Shown: positions 1 through 13,995, numbered from the stretch's first letter. The stretch: 64,000 nt of DNA from Apostichopus japonicus (GCF_037975245.1 NC_092576.1:37672111-37736110), one strand, 5' to 3'. A program made the numbers and translations. Notes: generated from the letters alone by a model not told the origin.

Positions 1-1760
1 TTAGGATTGCTCATTAAGATTTTCAAATCATCATCATTGTCTTGGTTGCTACTTTTTCTGATGTCATCATCATTTGTGAATTATTGTTATTGTTGCTATG
101 TTACATTTGCCAGTATCAATTTTGCTTATTGTTCTCTCAAAATTGCAGAGTAGAAGGAAGAAATGTTAGCTAATAGTTATTATACCATATGTTCTTGGTC
201 TCTAAATTGTTTACGCTGAGGTCAGTATGAACAGAAGTGTTTATAATAGTTTTCCTTTCTGTTAAAGTATTTTCTGAATCATTTCATTAAGTTTATATTT
301 ATACTGGAATTTTCAGTAGGTGTTGGCTTCATTGAGGGTCAAAGGCTACTCAAGGTCAGTAGAGTAACATAGAGCATCTAACTCAACAAGGAAAAGTTGG
401 TAGTCATATGTAGTGCATATAGGTTTCTGACATTGAGTACTATTCTATAAATTTGTACAGTATAGCAGAAGCCCATGTGAGATAACTAGATATATGAAAC
501 TGAAAGCCATGTTAACATGATAGTTCAATATTGGAATGATGAATGGAAGTTTGTATGCAGGTGTATCATGTGCTGAGTGCTCTTAGCCAAGTCAAAGGTT
601 ATTTGAGGCCAATATAGGTAAAATCTGAAAACCTTCATGATCCCATACTATCTAGTATCTGACTAGTAGCTGCTTTAATAGCTGAATCTTAGGGCAATTA
701 ATATATTTATCAGAACAAGTAATGTACCTCAAAAGACTTCTTAAGCTCTTTTGAGCCCCATTCAATATTTCAGTGTATTAACTTCATCATTCTTTTAACA
801 AATTTACTCCAAATTGCTAGTTTCATGTTCTGACAATGAACCTTTGTCATATCATGTTGCATGAGTGCTGTAACTGGTTTACAAGCTTGCAAAAGTCTTA
901 AAAGGAGGATAGGGTGTTGGGATAAATAGTTCAAAATAATATTAACAAAATTGTACCATATTTTGCTTTTCTTTTTTCCCATATGTTGCCACTGCTTGAA
1001 TAAGACTAGTTGATAGGACTTTTTGTGAGCTCCACCTTTGACAACAAGGTACAGTAGACTTCAACTGCATCTTGTTGGCAACATCCTAGGAAAGTTTCAA
1101 TAAACACAGATGTTTCTATAAAATGAGGAATCTGATGAACATTCCAATACTGCGAGTCTTTATTGGACATTTCAGCAGGAGGCAATAAACAATTCTGCTA
1201 TCATTACATACTGTAGGTCCTTCATAAAATGCCACTTAAAGAATTGTATTACTTCCTTGGGAAGGTGAATTTTATTGTCAAATACAACATCTGTCAAATA
1301 TTTAGTTTCCCAACCTGTCCAACTCCCCCCCCCCACCCCTCCATTTATCCCGAGTAGTTTACAGAAACTGGGACAGAACATTTTTGTGGGAAACAAGGTT
1401 AAATAATGTTGTTTGAGGTATTGAGCATTTATCTATATGTCCCTTTCGAATCTAGATAGGAGGAAGTAGCAAACAATGCAAGGAAAACATGAAGTTCAAG
1501 TGGATGCTTTAATTGCTTTTACCCAAAACATTGCTATATTCATTGATAAATATAATCCACTTCAAATTCAGTACCGTTATACAACATGCAAAAGAGTTAT
1601 GATATTGATGTACTTTTTGAATTTAGACCATTGCAGGTGAACAAGTTTAACATTGGTTTTTAATTTGACTGTATGTAGAAAACACCGGTTACATAATGAA
1701 CCTCAGATACAATGTCATGTAAATACATATTACTGCTAGGAGCTGTTTAACAAACAGTGA

Positions 1761-2157
1761 AAGAAAAATGTATTACTTGACTATCAAGAGATTCGCAGAA
1801 CTCCACTCCTTCAACAATATTTACAGTGGTACAGACTTCAAAGCAGTGCAAGGGCAACAACTGCCTATCTCTCTAAGAAATTTCCAAGTGCTTTCATTTC
1901 TAGCATTTGCATATGTTCAAAAGAAAAATGAAATATTAAAAGATGTGGTCTTTTCAACATGTTACCACATCTTCCCCCCCCCCTCTCTCCCCCATCAAAA
2001 AAGTATTGCATGTACAGCAGTAACCCTTTTTGTACATGTGCAATATATGGGGCAGAGCCTTATTCATGACTTGACCAAGCCCTTTATCCATTTGAATAGC
2101 ACAAGTTATGTCAGTGGTATTCACATCAATGCCTCATAGAAAATGTGCCTCATGGTA
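1761..2157. other. Left-arm-only segment, about 397 bp
   Basis: The right arm passes directly from the equivalent of 1,760 to that of 2,158 (near 47,340). The two edges share a couple of bases, so a small deletion in the right arm is the simplest reading, though an insertion in the left arm is not excluded. The segment contains an open frame of 123 codons (1,768-2,139) that I do not recognise and treat as chance. Confidence 0.75.
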
Positions 2158-2562
2158 AATTTTCTAGCTGATAGCATGAATGTGAATGAGCTGAAGTTGT
2201 AGAAGTTGCTTTGTTTATATATTTCTGAAAGTAACATGAAATTTCATAATGATTTTTAATGAAAATATTTGCATTTATCAGTAATAAATAGAAAGAAGAC
2301 ATAATGATTTCTGCTATAGTGTCTTATCTCTGCCTATTATGTTAAAATTGTGTTCATTGGTTGGTCCTTGTACTTCGAAAATATTGCTCCCTAACTCAGC
2401 AAACCCATAATCGATCTGAAGATGCTAATTCAGACAGCTTACTGTTCTAGCAAGTTCTCGACCAATTATATTGATGAATTTGCATCTGGATGAATTTGCA
2501 CTGGATGAATTTGAATCATGCCAACTATGTAAGGAGCCATTTTTTTAAACCTTGCAAGACTG

Positions 2563-2899
2563 GTCTATAGAGTTTCAGCTAATTTAATACAAGCCGATCG
2601 ATGAAGAATTCAAATACTGTGTAATCCTATCCTACTTCAAAGGTGTACGTGGTCGAAAGGTTTCCTAGTAAAAATACTGGTCCTTTCAGATCTGCAACTT
2701 CATCTTGAGAACTTCTTTTTGGTCACATAGTAGCTTGAAACAATTGAAAGTTGGAGACAGTACTTTGAAGATATGTGCTTCGGCACCATGTACCCAGTGG
2801 CGTAGCAACGGCGGGGGGGGGGGGGAGGGGTGGGGGCGACAGCCCCATGAAAGCTTGTCGCCCGCCCACTGGGATTTTGGGTGTCGAAAAAATTACATG
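2563..2899. other. Left-arm-only segment, about 337 bp, cuts into a hAT element
   Basis: In the right arm (near 46,950) the text jumps from the equivalent of 2,562 (GACTG) to 2,900 (TGCGAAA), sharing TG at the junction. The missing block includes one end of the miniature hAT element at 2,795-3,353. Since the complete element with its target duplication is in the left arm, the right arm must have lost it. Confidence 0.85.
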
Positions 2900-3353
2900 T
2901 GCGAAAAATATATCATTCATTGGTCTGCATGGTATCGAATCTCCATGATGACCACTCATGAACGACCCTTCGACCGCGGACCGGCAGTAGGCTATAGTTG
3001 CTGAAAAACCTGACGTGACATAGCGCATAGGCCGAGATATGTCATGATATTTCAAAGCAACTTACCAGATTGTCTTTTTTCTTCTATTTCTCTAAACTAT
3101 TTGATGACCATATCAAGACATGGGGATCTCAAAATAAAGGATGCTGTGAAACTTTAGAGCAGCTTACAAGGCCTGGGAAGTGTTATTTCCAACGATCTAG
3201 GAGGTCTTTATAGCTGAAAATTTCCCGTACGCTGAGCGCCAACCCATGGTGGCACTCCACTCAGGTAGTAACAAGACGCCCTCCCAGGAATTGGTCAAGC
3301 CCCCCCCCCAAGCGCCCACCCCCTCCACTGGAACAATCCTGGCTACGTCACTG
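2795..3353 (+). mobile_element. hAT-type miniature element (element A), complete, with 8-bp TSD
   Basis: The termini are CAGTGGCGTAGC and GCTACGTCACTG, an imperfect terminal inverted repeat. The element is flanked on both sides by the identical 8-mer CATGTACC (2,787-2,794 and 3,354-3,361). An 8-bp target duplication and CAGTGGCG ends are the signature of the hAT superfamily. There is no transposase frame, so it is non-autonomous. Long G and C runs lie near both ends. Part of the interior resembles elements B and C in reverse orientation. Confidence 0.88.
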
Positions 3354-3551
3354 CATGTACCACAGGTTTATCGGATATCAAAGTGAAAGCGGCTTTCCAC
3401 AAGAACAAAGAAAGCATATCTACGTTTTTGTGTAACACCTACACAACTCAATCCCCACGCAAACAAGACTACCTACGTATAGTTTTCATTGAGGATTCCA
3501 ATAATTCCTGCAATTTCCTACCAATAACATATGGAAAGTCACTCCTGTTAT

Positions 3552-3921
3552 CGTGGCGGAGCTATAGTGGTATTGGTAAGAGGGGGTGAGAATGGTCTGT
3601 ATGGGCGCTTTCGACTTTATCTAAGCGGAGCGCCACCATAGGTTGGGGCAGAGCGTACAGAAATCAGTAAAGATACTCCCTATATGGCCGGAAATGACCC
3701 TTTCCGGGCCTTGCTAATTTGCAGCTAATCGAAGAATAAATAGGTGTCATCGCCAACAAAATGTGACAAATGTCAATAGGTAGATGAGAGCGCCATAAAA
3801 AAGTCACTAATCGCGAATAAGTAAAAAAAGTGATAAATAGCTGAAAAGGGCGCCAGCAGTCCCTATGAGTCCGTGGGGGGGGGAGGCATCCGCCCCTGAC
3901 TGTATTGACGCTCCGCCACTG
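3552..3921 (+). mobile_element. Miniature hAT element B (left end of composite)
   Basis: The right end is GACGCTCCGCCACTG. The left end is CGTGGCGGAGC, which has lost one base relative to CAGTGGCGGAGC. The right-arm copy has the same lost base, so it predates the arm duplication. The interior is non-coding and is shared with element C. Confidence 0.8.
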
Positions 3922-4679
3922 TTGGGAGCTCAGTGTAGGAAGCGATGGGGGGAGAGGGACGGTATTTTTTAACGGTTTGGGTGAGCGTCTGCAATGATTC
4001 GTAATGACATGTTATCGCAAGCGTTCGACATGCTCAAATAAAAAGAATGAATGAGGAGGAATTCATATCACTTTTCAATCATTTTTTGAAACAAATTGAG
4101 CGAATTGATCGCTTGTAATCTTGAAATTGGTTTTATCACGGTCATTGTCATGTTTCTTATATGTACCTTTCTCATATAAAAGAATTCTGTACGTAAGGTT
4201 ATCAGAAATACTTTTAAAATGACACCAAAGAGATTAAAAATTCTTTTCGAATTTGTTAATATTGTCTTTTAAGAGACACCGTAGACACGTTGCTCGGTTG
4301 GGTTTACTGCAATAGTGGCAAATGGAGACCAATATCCGCACTTAGTGGACCTAATGTTATAGTCGTGCATTGACCTTGAACAGAGGGGCCTACCGTGAAA
4401 ACGTACGGAAAATTCATCCTTTTATATCTCAGCGAGACAATTCCACTGGATACAATAATATGACTCAAAAGTCCTTAGATGTGGTTATCATAACAATCAC
4501 AATAAAAGATATGTATGAAAAGCAGATTAAAGATATGATGGAAACTCAAATGTGGACCAAAAACACGATGTCCCTACGGATGCCGTTTAGTGACATTTAC
4601 ATAATTTGTGTGTAGTAGGTTCCGTAGCTCTTTTGTGGAAAAACTTTGTAATATGCTTAAAGTTGGTAGTTCATCCATG

Positions 4680-5560
4680 CTTTAGATTAATGAGAGACAT
4701 AGATCATCACGTTTTATGAGGAGGGAGGCTATTTTAAAAATCTGGGTAATAGGTACTGTAATTCTTTTCTTGGAGAAAGCTTGGAATATGCGGATAAGGA
4801 AGAAAGTTTCGAGTTCCTCCCACGCATTAGATAAATGCGGGACCTAGTTCATCACGCTTTGCGAGGATATCTCATATATATATATTAGGTGTAAGAGAAG
4901 CGGTGATTGTAAGGAAGGGAAGGGGAGAATGGGGGGGGGGGGTAAATGATGTTACCAGGGGGACCTAATAATTTGTCCTAAATGAGATTTTAAAAAAATC
5001 ATTAATGTAAGTAAATTTCATTACTGCCTGCTCTCGCTGATTTCTTTTAACCCTATAGAGCGGAGTGTGTGAGGTGAAGAAGGGTAGGGCAGGATGGGGG
5101 AGGGATGATAAATGACGATGTAACCAGGGGGCTGATAATTCGTTCAATAAGAGATTTGAAAATATATATATATATGTAAGTTTATATCATTACTGCCTGC
5201 TCTCACTGATTTCTTTCAACCCTAAGTTACGCTTATCGGAAGACTATACGCCGATAATACAATTCTTTAACAAGGAGATGCTTCTAATTTATTAAACTGT
5301 GTAACTTTCACTAAGCTATTTGGAAAAAAATATGCTTTTAAGTTGAAAGACTCAGTAAGGATCAATTAAGTAGAACAAACATCGTTGCGTGCTGCGTGTA
5401 ACGATGAAGTTTCCTACATTGGGATGGAAGAGTACCAGCCTACCAGGGAGTGTAAGATTGAGTGGGAAGTTAAATGACGGTGTAACTGAGAAATTAAAAA
5501 AAAATCTTAGTGATAAAATCATTATTGCTTGCTCTTTGCTGATTTAACATTAGAATAAGT
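4680..5560. repeat. Degenerate local tandem repeats inside the composite
   Basis: A block containing ATTACTGCCTGCTCTC, followed by GATTTCTTT and AACCCT, occurs near 5,020 and again near 5,203, with a weaker third copy near 5,515. Further up, a block with GAGACATAGATCATCACG near 4,693 recurs in altered form near 4,830. I see no gene here. The right arm has the same arrangement. Confidence 0.55.
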
Positions 5561-5658
5561 GTCTCTAATCATTAGATATTCCTTTAACATACGAGGTTCG
5601 GTTGGGGAAGGGGGGGGGGGGGATACTAGACGGATTGACGGAGAAGAAGATTGGGAGC

Positions 5659-5987
5659 CAGTGGCGGATCTAGGGATATTGGTCAGAGGGGCGAGAAAGG
5701 TCTGTACGGGCGCTTTCGACTTTATCTAAGCGGAGCGCCACCACAGGTTGGCGCAGAGCGTACAGAAATCTTTTGAGTAAAGATACTCCCTATATCGCCG
5801 GAAATGAACCTTTAGGTATAAGTGTCATCGCCAACAAAATGTGACAAATGTCAATAGGTAGATGAGAGCGCAATAAAAAAGTAAATAATCGCGAATAAGT
5901 AAAAAGTGGTGAATAGCTGAAAAGGGCGCCAGCTTCCCATTTGAGTCCGCCCCCCCCCCGCCTGACTGTATGGACGCTCCGCCACTG
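5659..5987 (+). mobile_element. Miniature hAT element C (right end of composite)
   Basis: It starts CAGTGGCGGATC and ends GACGCTCCGCCACTG. The interior is clearly the same family as element B: it shares the GCGCTTTCGAC segment, the GCGGAGCGCCACC segment and the long stretch after GCGTACAGAAATC. It is intact only in the left arm. In the right arm it is cut off in the middle by a deletion. Confidence 0.82.
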
Positions 5988-6264
5988 CCTGTTATGACAT
6001 TAGAAACAAATACTGATATGAGATGAGTGTGGTATATACCTACTGTCGACTGATAACGGTATTATAGTGCATGTTCTAGCATTTTGACATCGTATGAATC
6101 TAGCAGACAACGTACAGGTACCGTCTGGTACCATTATCCGTTTTGAGTGCTATTTAGGGGTTCTAGGACAAAATCCCCCCAGACAATATCCCCATGACCC
6201 ATACAAAGCCTGCCTGCAACAACCAGGGATGGCCCAGGTGTTACAGTCAAGGCATGGGACATTG

Positions 6265-6870
6265 CACTGGTTAGGGTACCGTTCAGGGGATTGGTCAGGG
6301 GACTGGTCAGGGTACTAGTGAGGGTACTGGCAAGGTAACTGTGAGGGCTCCTGTTAGGGTACCTGTGAGGGTACCGGTCAAGGTACTGGTCATGTGACTG
6401 GTCAGGGTACCGGTCATCATACTGGTCACTCTACCAGTCAGGGTTCCACTCAGTGTACTGGTTAGGGTACTGGTCAGGATACCAGTCCGGATACTGGTCA
6501 GGGGACTGGTCGGGAGATCATTGAGGGTAATTGCGAGGCTACCTGTTAGTGTGGCCATGGGATATAGCTCCATGGTGTGACATTTAAGGGACCGGTCAAG
6601 GTACTGGTCAAATTACTGTTTATTGTACCAGTACTAGTAAGGGTACATGTCAGAGTATGTGTCAGGGTGCCTTTCAGGATACCAGTTGGGATACCGGTCT
6701 GGGTACCGGCCGGGGTACAGTCCAGGGTACTGGTCAGGGAGGAGTACCTGTGGGGGTAACTGTCAGGCTCACTATTAAGGTACCGGTCGGGGTATGGTCG
6801 GAGTACTGGTCCGGGAACCACTGAGAGTACCACTGAGAGTACCAATGGAAATACTGGTGAGGGTAACGGA
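6265..6870. repeat. Degenerate GGTACTGGTCAGG minisatellite
   Basis: Units of roughly 10-12 bp built around GGTACTGGTCAGG and GGTACCGGTCAGG are repeated dozens of times, with drift between units. The block GGTACCGGT is itself palindromic, so the array could form many small hairpins. Confidence 0.85.
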
Positions 6871-6934
6871 TGACGGTACTGGATGACGATAGCAGGGACC
6901 GGGATGACGCATTTTTGTAAAGAATTGATGGGAT

Positions 6935-7058
6935 TTTTTAAAGCTTGGGGAGATTTTGGCTTGGGTGGATTTTGTCTTAGGGGGTTTTTTGTCCAGGGGG
7001 ATTTTGGCTCTGGGGGATTTTGTGCTAGGGGGACTTTGTCCGGGGGGATTTTGTCCTG
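6935..7058. repeat. GGGGGATTTTG short tandem array
   Basis: Units of about 16 bp containing GGGGGATTTTG or a close variant are repeated about seven times. The last unit forms the right inverted repeat, and its reverse complement stands alone at 6,165-6,180. Confidence 0.85.
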
Positions 7059-7431
7059 TCACCCTATTTAGGTATTAGTATTGGACCAAAAACAGTATTA
7101 ATGTCGGCACGAAACAAACGTTAAAGAAAGCTCAAATGTTGTTTGTCCATCTCTAACATCCCTGGTGGTAACCATGGAAATATTTGAAAATTGTCAGCAC
7201 TGTGGCAAGTCCCCAGACATTTTGATATGTTACCTTTATAGTTAAAAAATTGGGTAAAGCCTGTTCAGGGAATGATGATAAGCAGCCCCTCCACTTGTAT
7301 GTTTTTGACAAAATACTATACACTCAAAGCCAGATTTTTAAAGCAAACAAATTATGGCTCAGGAACTAATGGTATACTGGCAGTTTTGAACTAAAATTGA
7401 CAGTGAATAATACATGAATTGCATCAGAACA

Positions 7432-10400
7432 TAATTTAAGTAATGTATAAATGAATGCGCAGTTGCAACTGTTCACTGTATGTTTATTTTTTTCACTCCT
7501 CCGAGGAATACTGCTACAAACAGTCAAACAACAATTTTTAATCATATTCAAGCAGTTGATTGTATTTTCAATCCCAGTTTATATTTTCCACAAGATTTAT
7601 TTCACATAAACCAGGATACTTGCACTATTTCATGACCTCAATTTACTGACCTCTCTCATACATGAGAAACATTTTGGGAACTAACTTATACCTCAAGTAT
7701 TTATCTAGACTTACCAGTATAGGCTGTATCTAATACCGTAACCAATGCAAATTACCACAATATCATGGAGTTTCCATGCTTGGAGGGACAAAATTATACA
7801 CAATACCCCTGGATTGCACAATTTCATACCTATAGTTACAAATGTTGTGGTTTTACAGTATGTTTCATTGGGCTGCACTAGGTTTCCATGACATTGGTGC
7901 TAGTTGCATGTGCCTTTGCTGTATTCACTCCCCTCAATTTTGAGGGAAAAAAATTAATTTTGTGAAAAGAATAAACTGGTTCTTGGTGTAATAAAAGACC
8001 AAAAGCTTTCAGTAATTAAGTCAGGCCTAACATTGTAAACTTTTCCCATAGCATAACCCCTGAACCCCACTTGTAGAATTGTGAAAGTGTGGTTCAGAAA
8101 CAATGCAGTGTACCCCTGGAGATTTTGTGGGATAAAAGTTTGAAAGATTTTTATAATAGTAATCTGCTTAACAAATACCCTTAGTCCTGCACAAGTATCT
8201 GTGTGGTGGTTGTTTAAAATTACTGTACTATGGCTTGCTGATCTTGCTTGGAATACAAAATTAAAACATCTTAAAACATGAGAAATGCATTTAAGAACAG
8301 TTAAAGCAAGGTAAGGCAGCAAAATATCCAGTAACCTCAACACTTAAGCATCAGGACCACTTCAGTTGTATAACAAGTTCCATGTTCTTGACAAGCAGCT
8401 GCAAATGTTCCCTAATACTTACAAAAACATGTAGTGCCACAATGTCACCAAACTAAAATATTTCAAGAAGTACATTGCAAAAGAATGAGTCCATTTATAC
8501 AGTTAAATATGTAGAAGACTTCCCATGAAGACTGGTCTGCATTCTCTTGGTTCTGTCTGCTTGAAGCTTATAATATTAATTTCCTCTATCTTTTATATGG
8601 TGTAACAGTGTAACATATCCTGGAACTAGTTAGTTTTCTGTTACTGCTCTGCATTTATGTGAAGCAAATACTACATTACTGTGCCAATCCAACAGCTACT
8701 CCCAGCAACTTTCTAACTCCATTGAAAGATGTGCTGTGTCCCAGAGGATATACATGAGATGTGTGAATCTACTTCACGATTTACAGGACATACTTTTGCT
8801 TTGCTTGGCATCGGCTTCTATGCAAGCTTTTAATTGATAAGCCCAACAAGGAGCTACTGTATACCACTATGTACAGCATGATGAAAAGCTTGGTTGATGA
8901 TTGTATTCACCCCACTGTAAACTGTGTGATAATCTTGCCTGGCATTTCTAATTAGAGCATATCCTTTGCTGTATTAGCCTGTAGATCTATCCATCTGTTG
9001 GTACAAAAAGAAAAGCTTTCTCTTAAAGATATGCTGATTTGGTCCCAATTATAGCACGCGCAATATAGCTTGGAATGTTTTGCGATTACCGATTAGACCT
9101 CACATGACCTCACACTCTACAAATGATGAAAACAATGAACTGCTTTACAAAACTAAATCTCCTGTAATTCAGCCAATATTTTAATCATCTCACAACCTTT
9201 CATATATACTATTTTCACTGTAAATTTCAATTCGTTTATCCATCCCATTTTGTTCCCATTAATTCTTGATTCATCTTGCCTTGTATACAACATTACACAT
9301 TTTATTTATGCAGCCATGCATTCATTTGGAGCTGAAACAGCTCCCTACCATAGCAAGTGCTTTTAAAAGTTGCAAGTCATTCAAGCTTTACCAATTGTAA
9401 AGATTTCAAAATTTAAATATACATGTATGTACATTTTATGTGGACCTAGCCTGACAATTTGGTGTTGTCTTGCATTGACCTTTAAGATTAAAAACCAGAG
9501 AGTGGATATAGCTCTAGTGTAGTTAAATACTATGGACATAGAGGAAAAGATACCACCACATTAACCAGATATACAAAAGTTTTCATCCCTTCTGATTGTT
9601 TCTTTCTTCATTCCATAACTTTGGAATAAATTACCTCAGTTGTTACTCGTATTTGAGATAATAGAGTCCTATGGAATCAAGTTTATGCGATGTTAAACCT
9701 ACAGAATATTAACTTACTTTTTGGTTAATTCAGAAAATATCTTCCATTTTGCTGTCAATGATGCAGTAGGTCACCCCATCAGTTTGTCCCAGATGGCATC
9801 TGTGCTCTAGCTATGATTGCTACCATTCCAACATTGACTTTTTCACTGCATGGCAGCTTCATCGTACAGTGTTTTTCCTTTGGATAGTGGGATGATGTCA
9901 TTCATCTTGAGATTGAGAATGTTGATCATCAAATTTGTCTGAGAAAACATTAACAGTGCCAATCAAATAAATATCAAATGGTCAGAGTGTAGATGTGCAT
10001 TATTTCAATTTTTATTGTACACTTCTCTCCAATATATTTTGGGCAATACAGAGCTCAGATCTTTAACACTGAATATTGCACATTTAGTCAACTTGGTATT
10101 ACTTATGGATCTAAATAGACTTAACAAAATGACTTACAGTATATGCAAGGGAAGGGATAGAAGGCTTTATCAAATTTTTGTGTTATATAGATTTTTGGAG
10201 GATGTTAACTTTTAATTAGGTGCACTCAGCTTTTGTAATAGTTACATTATGGAAATGTACTGACTCAATAACCTTTTGGATGCATGGCATTGTTATTTTG
10301 TACAAATTTTGGCTAGTTATAAATAAGACACTTGAAACACAATGCATCACTTAAGAGACTTAGATTAAAGGTATTCTGCATTGGCCCAAATTTGATGCTG

Positions 10401-10640
10401 GATTTTCTAGTGATATATCCTTTAACTGTTTTTATTGATACCCTCACTGGGATATTCAGACATCTTACAGTACAGTGGTGTTTAGAATGTCTGAGAATAT
10501 TTTGGAGAGTAAAGACTTCCAAGAACCTTTTGAAAAGTTCTAACAATTATAGCATCTCTTATTCAATACAGGCTACTTGTAAGTTACATTTGCATGGTGA
10601 CTTCAGTCTCTAATAATCTAGGCATAGCTACTGTACAGTA
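7432..10640. other. Arm sequence without recognised gene
   Basis: This is unique-looking AT-rich sequence, closely matched in the right arm (40,660-44,090). A frame of 129 codons at 7,954-8,343 is also open in the right arm (42,930-43,319), with about six residue changes. I recognise no domain in it, and the similarity is expected simply because the arms are near-identical. No start or splice context supports it. Confidence 0.5.
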
Positions 10641-10647
10641 CAGTAAA

Positions 10648-11259
10648 GGCTTCATAATTGACGCACCTCTGTAATTGACGCACCTTAAATTATTACTAGC
10701 AACGATGCAGCAGGCCACCTAAACTTTTTTGCAGTCAAACAGAATTACATATTTCATGAGTTTGAATCCATTTGAGGTATTTGCTGACCAAATTGTGGTA
10801 TTTTGTAAGCTTTTAACACCCTCCCCCCCCCCCCCCCCCCAGTTTTGCACGTTTTTTGGCCATTTGGAAATCTTACACCCTTAAAATACCCAACATTACC
10901 TCAATATGAAAACACTACTCTCTGGGACATGACCTGTCAAAGCTTAGTGGCTCAGAGCATAGCAAACAGCATCTAAAGTCAATGGATGTATACTAAGGCC
11001 TACACTACAGTTAGCTTATCGACGAATGTGTCAATTTAGGGGTATGAAAGAACTTGACACGGCAGAAATTTTGTGGTCAAATTCTGCTCAATTGTACGGT
11101 GCATAAGCACAGAACCTTAAATATTTTGAGATCAGAACATTTCTGAGGAACTACACATATGAAAAACACATACAGTTGAGTAATTTGGATTTTTCATTGA
11201 TAGATAATTTCATTGATAGATATCATTGATCAAATCCTTAAGTGCGTCAATTATAAGCC
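10648..11259 (+). mobile_element. Dispersed 0.6 kb miniature transposon, copy 1
   Basis: The ends are GGCTTCATAATTGACGCAC and the reverse complement of GGCTTATAATTGACGCAC, an almost perfect terminal inverted repeat. The TAATTGACGCAC core is repeated a second time just inside the left end. The interior is non-coding, with a run of C near 10,823. The same element recurs at 30,008-30,597, 40,071-40,654 and 54,358-54,759. Copies 1 and 3 are the same insertion carried in the two arms. No transposase and no certain target duplication are seen. Confidence 0.85.
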
Positions 11260-11989
11260 CACCATGCTACAGTATTTGGTCATGATTAGGGCAATGTACA
11301 GTAACATAATTGTCCAGCAAAATCTAAGGCCATATATGATACATACATGCACAGTAGGCTAAGAAGTTAAGCTGACCTACTTGAAATCTAATTTCTCTGG
11401 CAGTTGGTATTAATTTGTAGCTCAAACTACAGACCAGTTTACCCTTGACCCAATGCTAAGGTATTGTTAGGACTTGGACTATGGCCCTAGGCTACAGCCG
11501 AACGTAGGCTAGGCCTTACAAGTTTTAGGCTACAAGCTAGACTATTGAAATATGGGTATGAACAAATAACGTGAAGGTGTATGCAACAACGTTATAATAT
11601 CAACGTTATTAATATCACCAAACTTTATTGACTAATCTCATGGACCTTACCTGAAGTTGTTGGTGAGACGTTTTCGTGTTAACGGTACTTTTTTAAGAAA
11701 AAGTCAACAAGGAAAGAACCTGGACACGAAAACCAAACTACCCGGCGAACGACTGACCCGATCTCAAGCCCAGTGCCCTTGCAGATACTACACATCATCT
11801 AATATTAGCCGAAACTGTCAATGGGTTGCAAGCAATGCAGCCTACGGGTATGCGTTAGCCCTGGCGTATACAGTGTACACAGTGTAGAACGTATACACTG
11901 AATACAGGCTACTGCCGCTGTGAAGAAAACTACGGATGCCTGTACGTCAGGTCAACTTATATACCAACTGGGGGATATACTTTGAGAGC

Positions 11990-13752
<1,763 letters not shown>

Positions 13753-13995
13753 TGTCATAGCACATCTCTACAGCACGCAGCACTACAAAGCACATCACAG
13801 CACATGAAATTAAATCTAATCACAACACATTACACCACTTAATATCACAACACATCATGTCATGTCACATCATATCATACCCTATCAAGTCACACCACAT
13901 CATATCACATCGCATAGTAATTATCATTTCATATTATATCATGCCGTATCATACCCTGGCAATGTCACATCACATAAATCACATTGTATTGTATC
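13753..13995. repeat. Degenerate CACATCATATCA-type short repeat
   Basis: CACATCA, CACAACACAT and CATATCATA words recur in irregular order for about 240 bp. This is a decayed simple repeat. Confidence 0.75.

Larger units (their letters stand above)
3552..5987 (+). mobile_element. Composite hAT element (two miniature elements plus 1.7 kb cargo) with outer 8-bp TSD
   Basis: Two related miniature elements, B (3,552-3,921) and C (5,659-5,987), lie in direct orientation around about 1.7 kb. The outermost flanks match: CCTGTTAT occurs at 3,544-3,551 and at 5,988-5,995. The inner flanks also match each other: TTGGGAGC occurs at 3,922-3,929 and at 5,651-5,658. So neither B nor C has matching flanks of its own, while the pair together is bounded by a perfect 8-bp duplication. 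This is what a composite jump from the outer ends would leave. The cargo shows no recognisable gene and contains degenerate tandem repeats. It could also be explained by rearrangement between two elements. Confidence 0.8.
6149..7070. mobile_element. Minisatellite-filled element bounded by inverted repeats
   Basis: AGGACAAAATCCCCCC at 6,165-6,180 is the exact reverse complement of 7,042-7,057. A few more bases outward agree imperfectly (TAGGGG against TAGGGTG). Between these ends lie two arrays of short repeats and no gene. The structure suggests a non-autonomous DNA element whose interior expanded by replication slippage. I cannot name the superfamily, and no clear target duplication is visible. 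The open frames here are low-complexity artefacts. Confidence 0.55.
5765..7431. other. Left-arm-only segment, about 1,667 bp
   Basis: In the right arm the text runs from the equivalent of 5,764 straight to the equivalent of 7,432 (junction near 44,091-44,093), sharing the three bases ACA. The missing block begins in the middle of miniature element C and takes the minisatellite element at about 6,149-7,070 with it. A truncated element at the junction shows that this is a deletion in the right arm. Confidence 0.88.

Noticed and set aside
770-982. 70-codon frame present in both arms (also 48,111-48,323)
   Set aside because: Same argument: one residue difference simply reflects DNA identity. No motif and no splice or promoter context.
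3354-3543. Whether elements A and B form one larger element
   Set aside because: Element A has its own perfect 8-bp duplication (CATGTACC), so it is a separate insertion.
4370-4615. 81-codon frame in the left arm
   Set aside because: The right-arm counterpart has a 4-bp deletion near ACTCGTCC that shifts the frame, so there is no sign of constraint.
6307-7062. Thr-rich and Pro-rich frames
   Set aside because: Translations of the GGTACTGGTCAGG and GGGGGATTTTG arrays; not proteins.
7954-8343. 129-codon open frame conserved in both arms (also 42,930-43,319)
   Set aside because: The arms are near-identical at DNA level, so shared openness carries no weight. Composition is hydrophobic and AT-driven, with no domain recognised.
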